Positions 51,179 through 59,938 of a DNA stretch of 64,000 nt are shown piece by piece. How positions within the stretch are numbered: the first letter of the stretch is position 1; every line of letters begins with the position of its first letter. A program made the translations under genes and the position numbers. Origin of the DNA: Bacillus_BD oryzisoli. GTDB taxonomy: Bacteria > Bacillota > Bacilli > Bacillales > Cytobacillaceae. Below the pieces are notes generated by a model. The model was not told the origin of the DNA and did not search any database. It saw only the letters and a list, made by a program, of their open reading frames with translations. The DNA lies in NCBI RefSeq assembly GCF_036670025.1, contig NZ_CP137640.1:220001-284000 (forward strand), in the 5' to 3' direction.

Positions 51179-51955
51179 TTGGATCGAGTTATTTTGGAAA
51201 AGCATCATCATTACGCTGTCATTTACTTAAATGAACCTGAAACGTTAAATGCATTTAGCAGAGGATTAAAAGAACAACTATTACTCACTTTACAAGAAGT
51301 TGAAAAGGATGAGTCAATCCATATTGTCATTCTTGCAGGCAAAGGAAAATCTTTTTGTGCTGGCGGGGATTTAAAGGGAATGGCACAGAAACTCACGACA
51401 TTAGAAATTAAACATGGAATGGATCAAGCAGCTAAGATTGTAGAATTAATCCGTCGAATGCCAAAGTTAGTGATTTCCGCAGTTCATGGATATGCAGCGG
51501 GAGCGGGGATGAGTCTAGCGTTAGCCTCTGATCTTATTATCGCAGAAGAAGGTTCAAAGTTTTCTTTATCATTTAAAAATGTTGGTTTAATTCCTGATTT
51601 AGGTCTTCTCTATCACCTCCCGAAAAAAGTAGGAGAGTGGAAGGCTAAAGAATGGATTTGGAGGGGAGTCACCATTCCAGTTGAAGAAGCTTATGAATAT
51701 GGATTCATCTATGAAATTGCCGAGAAAAATCAGTCCTTGGAGAGAGCTCTTGTATTGGTGGAGGATTTACTGAAGGGTGCACTGCAAGCGTTCATCCAAT
51801 CGAAATTTATTATTAATAGCTCATCATCGCTGTCCTTTGAAGAGGTTATTCAAAAGGAGAATATGAGTCAAATATTTTTACGTACGACATTGGATCATAG
51901 TGAAGGAGTATGGTCCTTTATTGAAAAACGAAAGCCTGAATTTCTGGGAAAGTAA
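51179..51955 (+). CDS. Enoyl-CoA hydratase/isomerase family protein lacking both hydratase Glu
   Basis: The 258-residue crotonase-fold protein keeps the CoA/oxyanion segments GKSFCAGGDLKG (56-67) and VHGYAAGAGMSLALASD (102-118). The two catalytic Glu of true hydratases are missing: the first is Ser112 (GMSLAL) and the second falls in LSFKNVG. Asp140 in GLIPDLG occupies the place of the catalytic Asp of PaaG-type isomerases. It is therefore more likely an isomerase or other crotonase-fold reaction. The start is TTG 51179, eight bases after AGGAGG; GTG 51170 overlaps that site. Confidence 0.85.
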   Translation: MDRVILEKHHHYAVIYLNEPETLNAFSRGLKEQLLLTLQEVEKDESIHIVILAGKGKSFCAGGDLKGMAQKLTTLEIKHGMDQAAKIVELIRRMPKLVISAVHGYAAGAGMSLALASDLIIAEEGSKFSLSFKNVGLIPDLGLLYHLPKKVGEWKAKEWIWRGVTIPVEEAYEYGFIYEIAEKNQSLERALVLVEDLLKGALQAFIQSKFIINSSSSLSFEEVIQKENMSQIFLRTTLDHSEGVWSFIEKRKPEFLGK

Positions 51956-52086
51956 AATGAAGAAATCATCTATTTATATTTCTGAATATTGAATTATCGA
52001 TAGATTTATTAATTTATCGGAAGAGGTAATTCGAGCGCTTAGAGATTATTGGGAACGAGACTAAACTAGATGTAGAGGTGTATGGA

Positions 52087-53511
52087 GTGAATTATGGAAT
52101 TTTTATCGGAGGATCTTGGATTGATACCTCTGAAAAGATTGAAGTCTTTAACAAATATACAAAGGAGCTGCTCGGAACAGTAGGAAAACCGAATAAACAA
52201 CAAGTAGAAGAGGCTGTTCAAAATAACAAAGAAGCATTTAAAAGAGTAAAACTAACTCCTCACCAACGTTCAGAGATTCTTGCCAGAATGGCGGATAAGC
52301 TTAAAGAGCACAAGGAAGAACTTGCCCTATTATTAACTAGGGAAACAGGAAATACAATTCGTGAGTCATTAGCAGAGATTGATCGATGTGTTTTCACCTT
52401 TACAGCTTGTTCAGAAGAGGCAAAAAGAATTGTGGGAGAGATGTTACCTATCCAAGGGATGAAAGGGTATGAAAATAAATTTGGCTATACGGTGCGTGTT
52501 CCTGTTGGAGTTGTTTGTGCCATTACGCCATTTAATGGACCGTTAAATCTAGCTTCTCATAAAGTGGCACCTGCGATTGCTGCTGGAAATACGGTTATAC
52601 TGAAGCCGGCACCTACCACATCGCTTAGTGCGGTGCGATTTGTTGAATTATTAATGGAATCTGGGCTTCCTGCTGGTTATTTGAATTTGATTTTCGGGGA
52701 CGCAGATGTGGGGACCTGGCTTCTTCAAAATCCACTCATTAATTTTTATTCGTTTACCGGCAGTCCTGAAGTTGGAAAAAAAATAAAACAAGAAACAGGT
52801 TTGAGACGGGTGGCATTGGAACTAGGAAATAATTCAGCTACTATTGTCTGTTCGGATGCGGATGTAGATTTAGCTGCGGAATTATGTGCTCGAAAAGCGG
52901 TATGGAAAGCTGGCCAGGTATGCATTTCTGTTCAGCGTGTGTATGTTCATGAATCCATTTTAGAGGGGTTTATCAACAAGGCAAAAGAAATAATGGAATC
53001 ACTTAAGGTTGGAAATCCAGAAGACATGGAAACTGATGTTGGACTCATGCATACTCCGGAAGCGGCAGATCGCATTGAACAATGGATTCAAGAAGCTGTG
53101 GATAATGGAGCAGAGGTAGTTTCTGGTTATAGGAGGAATGATTCCCAATTCTATCCTACAATCCTAACAAATGTTAAACCTGATATGAAAGTTGTTTGTA
53201 AAGAGATCTTTGCTCCTGTTCTATCAATTATCCCTTTTCAAAAGCTAGAAGAAGTAGTTCACTGGGTAAATGATTCGGAATATGGACTGCAAGCAGGAGT
53301 CTTCACTAATGATATTTATACTGCCCATTATCTTACAGAAGTAATTGAGGTAGGAGGAGTAAATATTAATGAAACTTCAAATTGGAGAGCCGATATCATT
53401 CCTTATGGCGGGGTAAAAAATAGCGGCATTGGAAGGGAAGGCCCGAGATATTCAATTGAGGAAATGTCGGAAATCAAGGTAATCACTTATAGTCTAAAGC
53501 TTCCTCGCTAA
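52087..53511 (+). CDS. NAD-dependent aldehyde dehydrogenase, copy 2
   Basis: This 474-residue enzyme is closely similar to the one at 47149, with the same FNGPLNLASHKVAPAIAAGN motif, Glu245 in LELGNN and Cys279 in GQVCISVQRV. I place the start at GTG 52087, after GAGGTG; an in-frame GTG at 52078 lies in that ribosome binding site. It shares a transcript with the crotonase-fold gene and the solute-binding protein. Two such copies under one regulator suggest two aldehyde intermediates or two substrates. Confidence 0.9.
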   Translation: MNYGIFIGGSWIDTSEKIEVFNKYTKELLGTVGKPNKQQVEEAVQNNKEAFKRVKLTPHQRSEILARMADKLKEHKEELALLLTRETGNTIRESLAEIDRCVFTFTACSEEAKRIVGEMLPIQGMKGYENKFGYTVRVPVGVVCAITPFNGPLNLASHKVAPAIAAGNTVILKPAPTTSLSAVRFVELLMESGLPAGYLNLIFGDADVGTWLLQNPLINFYSFTGSPEVGKKIKQETGLRRVALELGNNSATIVCSDADVDLAAELCARKAVWKAGQVCISVQRVYVHESILEGFINKAKEIMESLKVGNPEDMETDVGLMHTPEAADRIEQWIQEAVDNGAEVVSGYRRNDSQFYPTILTNVKPDMKVVCKEIFAPVLSIIPFQKLEEVVHWVNDSEYGLQAGVFTNDIYTAHYLTEVIEVGGVNINETSNWRADIIPYGGVKNSGIGREGPRYSIEEMSEIKVITYSLKLPR

Positions 53512-53576
53512 ACAGCTTGAGCATCACTATTAATAAAAAATACCAATTAGGTGAAATGTGGAAGGGGGATTTCTAA

Positions 53577-54566
53577 ATGAAAAAAATAGTTTCATTAATT
53601 GTGCTTGTATGTATGTTAGCTATTACGGGGTGCTCTCAGTCTCAGTCAGTAGCACAGGAAAAAGAAAAAAGCGATTATCCAAACAAACCAATTCGCATGA
53701 TAGTTCCGTATGCTGCTGGAGGCCCTACCGATTTGACAGCTAGAGTTATAGCAGCACAAATGAGTACTTATTTACCAAACGGACAATCTGTCGTTGTTGA
53801 AAATAAACCAGGTGGTGCTGCAACAATTGGTATTACTGAAGTATTTAAATCCAAACCTGATGGCTACACGATTGCTATGACAACAATGGGAGCAAACTCA
53901 ATTCAACCTAATTTGGGGAAAACAGTTTATACACATGATAGTTTTCAAGCCGTAGCTCAAATCCTTTCTCAACCACACTATCTAGTTGTTAGAGCAGATG
54001 CACCTTGGGAAACGTTTGATGAATGGTTAGAGTATGTGAAAAAGAATCCGAATGAATTTACATATTCTACTGCAGGAACCGGGAATACAGGCCATTTAGT
54101 TATGGAAGCGCTAAACGATGCAGCTGGAATAAAAACGGTCCATGTTCCATTTGAAGGGAATGGCCCAGCCATAACTGCATTACTAGGTGGACATGTTATG
54201 GGTACAAATGTTCAAATTAGTGATATTAAATCGTACATTGAATCAGGAGAGGTTCGAGTTCTTGCGAATACCGGCCATAATAAGAACAAGGGGTTTGAGG
54301 ATATTCCATTTTTCACAGAAAAAAATATTGATGTAGATATCAGTGTTTATACTGGAATCATCGCTCCTAAGGGAATACCTCAAGACGTGCTAGAAACTTT
54401 AACGACAGCTATTCAAAAATCTATTGATGATCCTAAGACTCAAGAGAAGTTTAATAGTTTAAGTGTAGAAACAGATTTTGCTGGGTCTGACGAATTCCAA
54501 AAAATCATAACTGAAGATTATAAAATGAGCGGCGAAATCTTAAAGTTAGCGGGCTTAATAAAGTAG
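53577..54566 (+). CDS. tctC: Tripartite tricarboxylate transporter substrate-binding lipoprotein
   Basis: TctC binds a carboxylate outside the membrane and hands it to TctAB. The 329-residue protein has a lipoprotein signal ending LAITGC (Cys19) and the family start YPNKPIRMIVPYAAGGPTD, followed by VENKPGGAATIG and STAGTGNTGHL. These are the Bug/TctC ligand-binding loops for carboxylates. Start ATG 53577 follows GGAAGGGGG. A terminator-like hairpin separates it from tctB. Confidence 0.92.
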   Translation: MKKIVSLIVLVCMLAITGCSQSQSVAQEKEKSDYPNKPIRMIVPYAAGGPTDLTARVIAAQMSTYLPNGQSVVVENKPGGAATIGITEVFKSKPDGYTIAMTTMGANSIQPNLGKTVYTHDSFQAVAQILSQPHYLVVRADAPWETFDEWLEYVKKNPNEFTYSTAGTGNTGHLVMEALNDAAGIKTVHVPFEGNGPAITALLGGHVMGTNVQISDIKSYIESGEVRVLANTGHNKNKGFEDIPFFTEKNIDVDISVYTGIIAPKGIPQDVLETLTTAIQKSIDDPKTQEKFNSLSVETDFAGSDEFQKIITEDYKMSGEILKLAGLIK

Positions 54567-54638
54567 TAGAGAGAGAAATTCTAATTTCGATTTGCCTCAA
54601 AACAAGTACTGAAATAACCCAATTCATTTCATTCTTTT

Positions 54639-54672
54639 GTTAAAAAGGGTGTGAATGTACATCCTTTTTAAC
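54639..54672 (+). terminator. Terminator-like hairpin between tctC and tctB
   Basis: GTTAAAAAGG pairs with CCTTTTTAAC. T lies in the 3' arm rather than after it, so read-through is likely. Confidence 0.5.
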
Positions 54673-54701
54673 TATTCGTTTGATTTAATTAAATGGGTAT
54701 A

Positions 54702-54716
54702 TTGAAAGCGTTATAT
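54702..54716 (+). promoter_or_regulatory. cre-like box before tctB
   Basis: TTGAAAGCGTTATAT matches the cre consensus at 13 of 15 positions, 60 bases before tctB. Confidence 0.4.
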
Positions 54717-54776
54717 TTTATTCAGGTGAATTATCTGAATTTATGAAAAATAATAAAGCAATTGGGCGGTGATTTC

Positions 54777-55241
54777 GTGGTAAGAAATAAAGGAGAAATG
54801 GGTGCCGGTATTTTTTTGTTCCTCTTTTCATCGGTCTTTTTTGTACAGGCTCTCGGATATGAATATTCGGGTTCTTTAGGACCTGGACCTGGTTTCTTTT
54901 CAAGTTGGATTAGTGGAGGTCTGGCTGTCCTATCCCTTATATATATCTATCAAACTTATAAAAAAGGGAAGACAGCTGAAAAAGAAGAAGACGAAGATAC
55001 TCCAAAAAATCATTCCTTTGGAGTAATTGCTTATACATTAGGTTGCATGTTATTTTACGTGTTGGCACTAAACTATTTGGGGTTTGTGCTAACGACTACT
55101 ATTTTTCTATTTGCATTGCTCTTTAAAGAATATAAATGGTATACAAGTCTTGGTATTGCCATTTTTGCGTCAATCCTTATTTTCTGGCTATTTGGAGTGA
55201 TCTTAAAAGTGGCATTGCCGTTGAATGTATTTGGTTGGTAG
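54777..55241 (+). CDS. tctB: Tripartite tricarboxylate transporter small membrane subunit
   Basis: TctB is the small integral subunit of the TTT importer. The 154-residue protein has four hydrophobic segments, including GAGIFLFLFSSVFFVQALGY near the start and LGCMLFYVLALNYLGFVLTT in the middle, with a charged loop (about 65-83) between the two pairs. I place the start at GTG 54777; TTG 54762 is in frame but overlaps the GGGCGGTGA ribosome binding region. tctA follows after 11 bases. Confidence 0.87.
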   Translation: MVRNKGEMGAGIFLFLFSSVFFVQALGYEYSGSLGPGPGFFSSWISGGLAVLSLIYIYQTYKKGKTAEKEEDEDTPKNHSFGVIAYTLGCMLFYVLALNYLGFVLTTTIFLFALLFKEYKWYTSLGIAIFASILIFWLFGVILKVALPLNVFGW

Positions 55242-55252
55242 GGAGGAAATAA

Positions 55253-56761
55253 ATGGAATCTTTACATTGGCTATTAGTTGGTTTTCAGGAAGCATTGACC
55301 GTTTGGAACCTTATTTATTGTGTTTTAGGCGTATCGATGGGGATGTTAGTAGGTGTTTTGCCTGGGCTAGGGCCTGTTGCTGGTACGGCACTGTTAATCC
55401 CAATCACATTTGGGATGGAACCTATATCGGCGATTATTATGTTAGCTGGTATCTATTATGGATCCATGTATGGGGGAACAATCACATCCGTTCTAATTAA
55501 TACCCCTGGTGAATCAGCATCTGTTATAACCTGTATTGATGGTCATCAATTGGCAAAGCAGGGGAGAGGTGGTACAGCATTAGGAGTTGCTGCCATCGGT
55601 TCCTTTGTCGGGGGAATTGTAGCTGTTTTAAGTCTTGCTTTTATAGGACCTCCACTTGCAAAGTTTGCCTTAAAATTTGGTCCTCCTGAGTACTTTGCTC
55701 TCATGTTACTGGGGCTTCTGTTAATTGTAGGTTTGATGGGTAAATCAGTTACAAAAGGGCTGATCGCTGCTTTACTAGGTTTACTCTTAGCGTTAATTGG
55801 TATGGATCCCGTCTCGGGAGAGGTTCGGTTTACCTTTGGACAAATGAATTTAATAGAAGGTATTGATTTTGTTGTTATTGCGATGGGGCTTTTTGGAATA
55901 TCGGAGATTCTTCTCAATGCTGAAAATAAGTTAAAATTGGATAAACCGGCTAAAGTTCACGGAATGCTGCCAAAAAAAGAAGAATGGAAGCCAACGATGA
56001 AATCAGTTGGAAGAGGAACCGGTATTGGGATGTTAATTGGATTGATTCCTGGTGCAGGAGCACCCATCTCTTCTATTATCTCTTACTCTATAGAGAAGAA
56101 ACTAGCAAAAAATCCTTCTAGGTTTGGGAAAGGGGCTATTGAGGGAGTTGCTGGACCTGAAACGGCTAACAACGCTCACAGTGGTGCCGCACTCATTCCG
56201 CTATTTACCCTTGGTATCCCAAGCTCACCAACGATTGCGGTCTTATTAGGTGCATTAATGATGCATGGTTTAACTCCAGGACCAGCTCTATACCAAAGCA
56301 ACCCTACTTTTGTATGGGGAATTATTGCTAGTATGTTTATTGGTAACTTAATTCTTCTCATTTTCAACCTTCCATTAGCTGGGTTATGGGCTAAGATAGT
56401 ACTTATTCCGTATAAACTATTATTCCCATTGATTCTTATTCTAACAATGGTTGGGACTTACAGTATTAAAAATAGCTTATGGGATGTAGGGTTAATGATT
56501 TTATTTGGAGTAGTAGGTTATCTCATGAAAAAACTAGATATTCCTGCTGCTGTAACTGTCTTAACATTTGTTTTAGGAGCTCAAATTGAGTCATCGTTTC
56601 TTCAATCACTTGCGTCATCACCACAAGATGGTTTCCTGATCTTCTTTAACCGCCCGATTTCAGGTACTTTAATTGTTATTGGTTTGCTGTTGCTAATTTT
56701 CAGTACAATAAGTGGATTTAAAAAGAAGAAAAATTTAATAGAAGGTGACTTTGAAATTTAA
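55253..56761 (+). CDS. tctA: Tripartite tricarboxylate transporter large permease
   Basis: TctA is the 12-helix permease that imports the carboxylate using an ion gradient. The 502-residue protein has the family segments GVLPGLGPVAGTALLIPITFG near residue 35, YYGSMYGGTITSVLINTPGE near 65 and the repeat-related LIGLIPGAGAPISSIISYSIEKK near 258, then ETANNAHSGAALIPLFTLGIPSSPT. Start ATG 55253 follows GGGAGGA. With tctC and tctB it supplies the acid that this region degrades. Confidence 0.94.
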   Translation: MESLHWLLVGFQEALTVWNLIYCVLGVSMGMLVGVLPGLGPVAGTALLIPITFGMEPISAIIMLAGIYYGSMYGGTITSVLINTPGESASVITCIDGHQLAKQGRGGTALGVAAIGSFVGGIVAVLSLAFIGPPLAKFALKFGPPEYFALMLLGLLLIVGLMGKSVTKGLIAALLGLLLALIGMDPVSGEVRFTFGQMNLIEGIDFVVIAMGLFGISEILLNAENKLKLDKPAKVHGMLPKKEEWKPTMKSVGRGTGIGMLIGLIPGAGAPISSIISYSIEKKLAKNPSRFGKGAIEGVAGPETANNAHSGAALIPLFTLGIPSSPTIAVLLGALMMHGLTPGPALYQSNPTFVWGIIASMFIGNLILLIFNLPLAGLWAKIVLIPYKLLFPLILILTMVGTYSIKNSLWDVGLMILFGVVGYLMKKLDIPAAVTVLTFVLGAQIESSFLQSLASSPQDGFLIFFNRPISGTLIVIGLLLLIFSTISGFKKKKNLIEGDFEI

Positions 56762-56889
56762 TTTCATTCAGCAGAAGTCACTACGATACACAACAGTAAT
56801 TTATATAATAGTAGGTCGAGCGATCATTAATTAAAGAAGAAAAGGATTTATTGCGGACTTGAAAAAATGAATAGTGTTAGGAGAGGAAT

Positions 56890-57282
56890 ATGGATAAACA
56901 AATAAAAAATGGAATGAAGAATAATCCTTATTGGAAGCATATTGGCTTAAAAGAAATAGAGTTAAGTGAAGGGGCTGCTATTTTAGAACTTCCAATTATC
57001 TACGAGATTACACAGAGCAGAGGTAATGTTCATGGAGGAGTGGTTGCGAGTTTAGTTGATGCAGCTGTGGGTGCAGCGCTTCGGTCTCTCCTTCCTGGTG
57101 GTAAAGCAGGGGTTACAGTGGAATTGAAAGTAAATTACCTTCGTCCTGCATCGGGTGATAGGTTGATTGCCAAAGGTCGAGTCATCAAAAAAGGCAATTC
57201 CCTTGTAGTTGGAGAAGCAACCATTTTAAACGATGAGGAAAAAGAAGTTGCCGTTGGCTTGGTGACTTACATGTTGAATTAG
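56890..57282 (+). CDS. PaaI-type hotdog thioesterase
   Basis: The 130-residue single hotdog domain has RGNVHGGVVASLVDAAVGAA (about 46-65), where the conserved HGG and Asp form the thioesterase active site of PaaI-like enzymes. The end, GLVTYML, matches the last strand. It would hydrolyse acyl- or aroyl-CoA and may relieve CoA trapping. Start ATG 56890 follows GGAGAGGA. It probably shares the tctBA transcript, with a gap of 128 bases. Confidence 0.87.
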   Translation: MDKQIKNGMKNNPYWKHIGLKEIELSEGAAILELPIIYEITQSRGNVHGGVVASLVDAAVGAALRSLLPGGKAGVTVELKVNYLRPASGDRLIAKGRVIKKGNSLVVGEATILNDEEKEVAVGLVTYMLN

Positions 57283-57320
57283 CTAGTAGATGTTTTCTTA
57301 TTTCTTTATGCGCCGAATTC

Positions 57321-57336
57321 TGGTACTTTCATTGCT
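57321..57336 (+). promoter_or_regulatory. Weak sigma54-like promoter before an MFS gene
   Basis: TGGTAC-TTTCA-TTGCT keeps the GG-N10-GC spacing with one change from consensus. A terminator at 57422 lies between it and the MFS start, which argues against it. Confidence 0.3.
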
Positions 57337-57421
57337 GAAATTTCATAGAAGGTGATTTTGAAGTTTAAATAAGCGCCTCCATTAAACAGGATATCACTTT
57401 CCCGTTTAATAACTTATTAGA

Positions 57422-57462
57422 AAATCCCTGTTTTAGATATGAAAACAGGGATTTATTTTTTT
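57422..57462 (+). terminator. Rho-independent terminator before the MFS gene
   Basis: AAATCCCTGTTTT pairs with AAAACAGGGATTT and is followed by a T run. It probably ends the tct/thioesterase transcript. Confidence 0.9.
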
Positions 57463-57539
57463 AACATGATGTATCAATGAAAAGTGAGTTTTGTCTGATA
57501 TATATTAATCATTTTATAATAATTCAACTCGGAGGAAGT

Positions 57540-58715
57540 ATGAAGCGGCACATTTTTTATATCGTAACTCCTTTTATTTTTATTTCTGTCTATGCAGCTA
57601 GACCCATGACATCTTTATTTGCAAACGAGCTAGACGCAACAATGTTCGAAATTGGAATGATCACCACCTGTTATTCGATTACACCACTTATTATAGCTAT
57701 TTTTGCTGGGCGTTATATTGACCGATATGGGGAGAGAATTCCAATATTTCTTGGATCATTAGGATTATTTATTTCTTTGTGTCTTCCATACTTTTTTCCA
57801 AGTGTTCACATTCTATTTATCTCACAGCTCATCTTAGGTGGATCTCAATTACTTGCTACTTTAGCCGTTCAAAATGCAGTGGCGAGATCAACAACCTATA
57901 AGAATCGTGATCGTTCAGTTGGGACATTTAGTCTTTTTTCTTCAGCTGGGATGCTGATTGGGCCTATCATTGGAGGATATTCAACTGAACATTTTGGCTT
58001 TCAGCTGTCATTTTTGATTCTGTCATTTGTTCTCTTTGTCCCAATGGCTCTATCTTTTTTCATTTCTAAATCTTCAAGAACTTCTTCTATGTCAAATATA
58101 GAAAAGTCTACAAGTATGAAAGAACTGTTTCGAATTCCTGGCTTATCCCGAGTGGTTTTCGTCAGTATGCTGATCCTATCAGCCTTGGATATTTTCTATG
58201 TCTATTTTCCATTATATGCTCAATCTATAGGCCTAAACTTTTCACAAATCGGCTTGCTTTTAGGAGCACTAGCGGCAGCCAATGTTTTTGTGCGAATTTT
58301 TATGCCGAAATTAGTAATGATGTTTGGCAGGGTGACAGTGCTGTGGATCTTTATGATGATGGGTGCCATTTCTTTCGGCATGATTCCGTTTCTTCATGAA
58401 TTTTCTTTGCTTTTTGCCGCTTCGTTTCTATTAGGAGCAGGTCTAGGTATTACCCAGCCTTTAACAATTGTCCTCTTATATAATATTTCTCCTCCTGATC
58501 AAACTGGAGAGATATTGGGGATTCGGCTGGCTTCTAACAGGCTTGGGCAAATGATTGTTCCATTTGTTTTTGCTAATTTAAGTACATTATTCGGATTAGG
58601 ACCGATTTTATTTATTAAAGCAATTGTACTTGCAGCAGGTGCATTAACTGCACGCGGAATTATTGACAGGGTGAATCAAGAGGAAATATCGGAAGGAAGA
58701 GTAAAAATTCCTTAA
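57540..58715 (+). CDS. MFS transporter, drug/metabolite type
   Basis: The 391-residue protein has 12 helices and motif A IFAGRYIDRYGERIPIF after helix 2. The later half includes PPDQTGEILGIRLASNRLGQ between helices 10 and 11. It resembles DHA1-type permeases. The start is ATG 57540 with GGAGGA immediately upstream; 57477 is in frame but has no ribosome binding site. Its substrate is not evident; export of an excess intermediate is possible. Confidence 0.83.
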   Translation: MKRHIFYIVTPFIFISVYAARPMTSLFANELDATMFEIGMITTCYSITPLIIAIFAGRYIDRYGERIPIFLGSLGLFISLCLPYFFPSVHILFISQLILGGSQLLATLAVQNAVARSTTYKNRDRSVGTFSLFSSAGMLIGPIIGGYSTEHFGFQLSFLILSFVLFVPMALSFFISKSSRTSSMSNIEKSTSMKELFRIPGLSRVVFVSMLILSALDIFYVYFPLYAQSIGLNFSQIGLLLGALAAANVFVRIFMPKLVMMFGRVTVLWIFMMMGAISFGMIPFLHEFSLLFAASFLLGAGLGITQPLTIVLLYNISPPDQTGEILGIRLASNRLGQMIVPFVFANLSTLFGLGPILFIKAIVLAAGALTARGIIDRVNQEEISEGRVKIP

Positions 58716-58783
58716 ATGATAGACATGTATGAAAAATTTTAAAAAATAACAATAGAAGCGTTTAAGAAAAGGGGGAAATTGTT

Positions 58784-59560
58784 ATGCGTTTTGAAAATAT
58801 TCTTATGTATAAAGATGGAGCTATCGGTGTAATCAAAATTAATCGACCTGAAGTGAGAAATGCACTTGATAATCAAACGGTTAGTGAAATTGAACAAGCA
58901 TTACTCCAATGGGAAAATCATGAAGGCGTGAAAGTCATTTTACTTACAGGAGAAGGAACAAAATCCTTTGCGGCAGGTGCTGATATCAGACAGTTAAGGG
59001 AAAAGAGTGCAGTCGATGCATTGTTGCCAGGTCTTTCAGGATTATGCCAAAAGATAGAGCAAAGTATGAAGGTAACCATTGCGGCCATTAACGGATATGC
59101 TCTTGGAGGCGGATGCGAGTTAGCCTTAGCTTGTGATATCCGTGTTGCTGCTTCACATGCAAAGATCGGTTTGCCAGAGCTTAGCTTATCGGTTATCCCA
59201 GGAGCCGGCGGAACACAAAGGTTGTCAAGAATGCTGGGGAAAGGGACAGCCCTTGATATGATCTTAACTGGTGACATCATTACTGCGGAAAAGGCTGAAA
59301 GGATTGGCTTAGTTTCTACTGTCGTACCGATGGAAGAGTTATGGGAAACAGTCGTAGGGAAGGCTCGAAAAATTATTGAAAAAGGTCCAATGGCAGTGAA
59401 ATTAGCGAAGATGGTCATTCATCAAGGATATGATATCGATATGAAGACAGCCTTAACATTAGAAAAATTTGCTCAAGCCATTCTTTTTAATTCTGATGAT
59501 AAATTAGAGGGGACAACAGCCTTTTTAGAAAAAAGAACACCCCATTATCAAGGAAAGTAA
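58784..59560 (+). CDS. Enoyl-CoA hydratase (crotonase) with both catalytic Glu
   Basis: The 258-residue enzyme adds water to a 2-enoyl-CoA. It has SFAAGADIRQL (61-71) and YALGGGCELALACD with Glu112, and GLPELSLSVIPGAGGTQRL with Glu132, the two residues of active crotonases. The final segment FLEKRTPHYQGK is typical. Start ATG 58784 follows AAAGGGGG. It contrasts with the Glu-less homologue at 51179 and fits between the acyl-CoA dehydrogenase (59939) and 3-hydroxyacyl-CoA dehydrogenase (63325) in a beta-oxidation spiral. Confidence 0.92.
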   Translation: MRFENILMYKDGAIGVIKINRPEVRNALDNQTVSEIEQALLQWENHEGVKVILLTGEGTKSFAAGADIRQLREKSAVDALLPGLSGLCQKIEQSMKVTIAAINGYALGGGCELALACDIRVAASHAKIGLPELSLSVIPGAGGTQRLSRMLGKGTALDMILTGDIITAEKAERIGLVSTVVPMEELWETVVGKARKIIEKGPMAVKLAKMVIHQGYDIDMKTALTLEKFAQAILFNSDDKLEGTTAFLEKRTPHYQGK

Positions 59561-59600
59561 TTATTTGGTTCATAAACAAAACACTGCTATTTAAAAAATA

Positions 59601-59637
59601 AACAGACGGACTTAAATTAGTTCGTCTGTTTTTGTTT
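59601..59637 (+). terminator. Rho-independent terminator after enoyl-CoA hydratase
   Basis: AACAGACGGAC pairs with GTTCGTCTGTT (one wobble) and a T-rich tail follows. Confidence 0.88.
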
Positions 59638-59729
59638 ATATTTTAAACAAATGTGTTCAATTGATAAACGAAGAAGTGAAATTATTGTTTTTTTTTTAAA
59701 AGGATCTGTTAATGTTGAATGTTTAAAAC

Positions 59730-59797
59730 GCCTATGGGGCATGTATTTAGCTTTTTTTTTCAGCTTGAATAATTTGCTGAACGCAGGCCCCATAGGC
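59730..59797. repeat. Nested inverted repeat of unknown role
   Basis: GCCTATGGGGC (59730-59740) and GCCCCATAGGC (59787-59797) are perfect 11-base arms; inside them TCAGC and GCTGA form a smaller stem at 59760-59780, next to a run of nine or ten T. It is the only notable content of the 59561-59938 gap besides the terminator and the sigma54 promoter. Confidence 0.5.
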
Positions 59798-59866
59798 ATT
59801 CGGAGCATCAACACCAGTGTTTAACAGGGTCTATAAAAAATCATTCTGATAAGTATTTATTAAAGT

Positions 59867-59882
59867 TGGCACGCATCTTGCT
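59867..59882 (+). promoter_or_regulatory. Sigma54 promoter before the acyl-CoA dehydrogenase operon
   Basis: TGGCAC-GCATC-TTGCT fits the -24/-12 consensus exactly, 57 bases before the gene start. Confidence 0.82.
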
Positions 59883-59938
59883 ACTTGTAATTATGAAAGC
59901 AATTATAAATCAATCATACCAAAAGGGGAGAGTTTAAA

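Noticed and set aside
57321..57336. Fifth sigma54 promoter for the DHA1-type permease
   Set aside because: Kept only as a low-confidence feature: one consensus change, and a strong terminator lies between it and the gene.
59617..59814. 65-codon minus-strand ORF
   Set aside because: It is made up of the terminator and the nested inverted repeat, with low-complexity Lys runs and no ribosome binding site.
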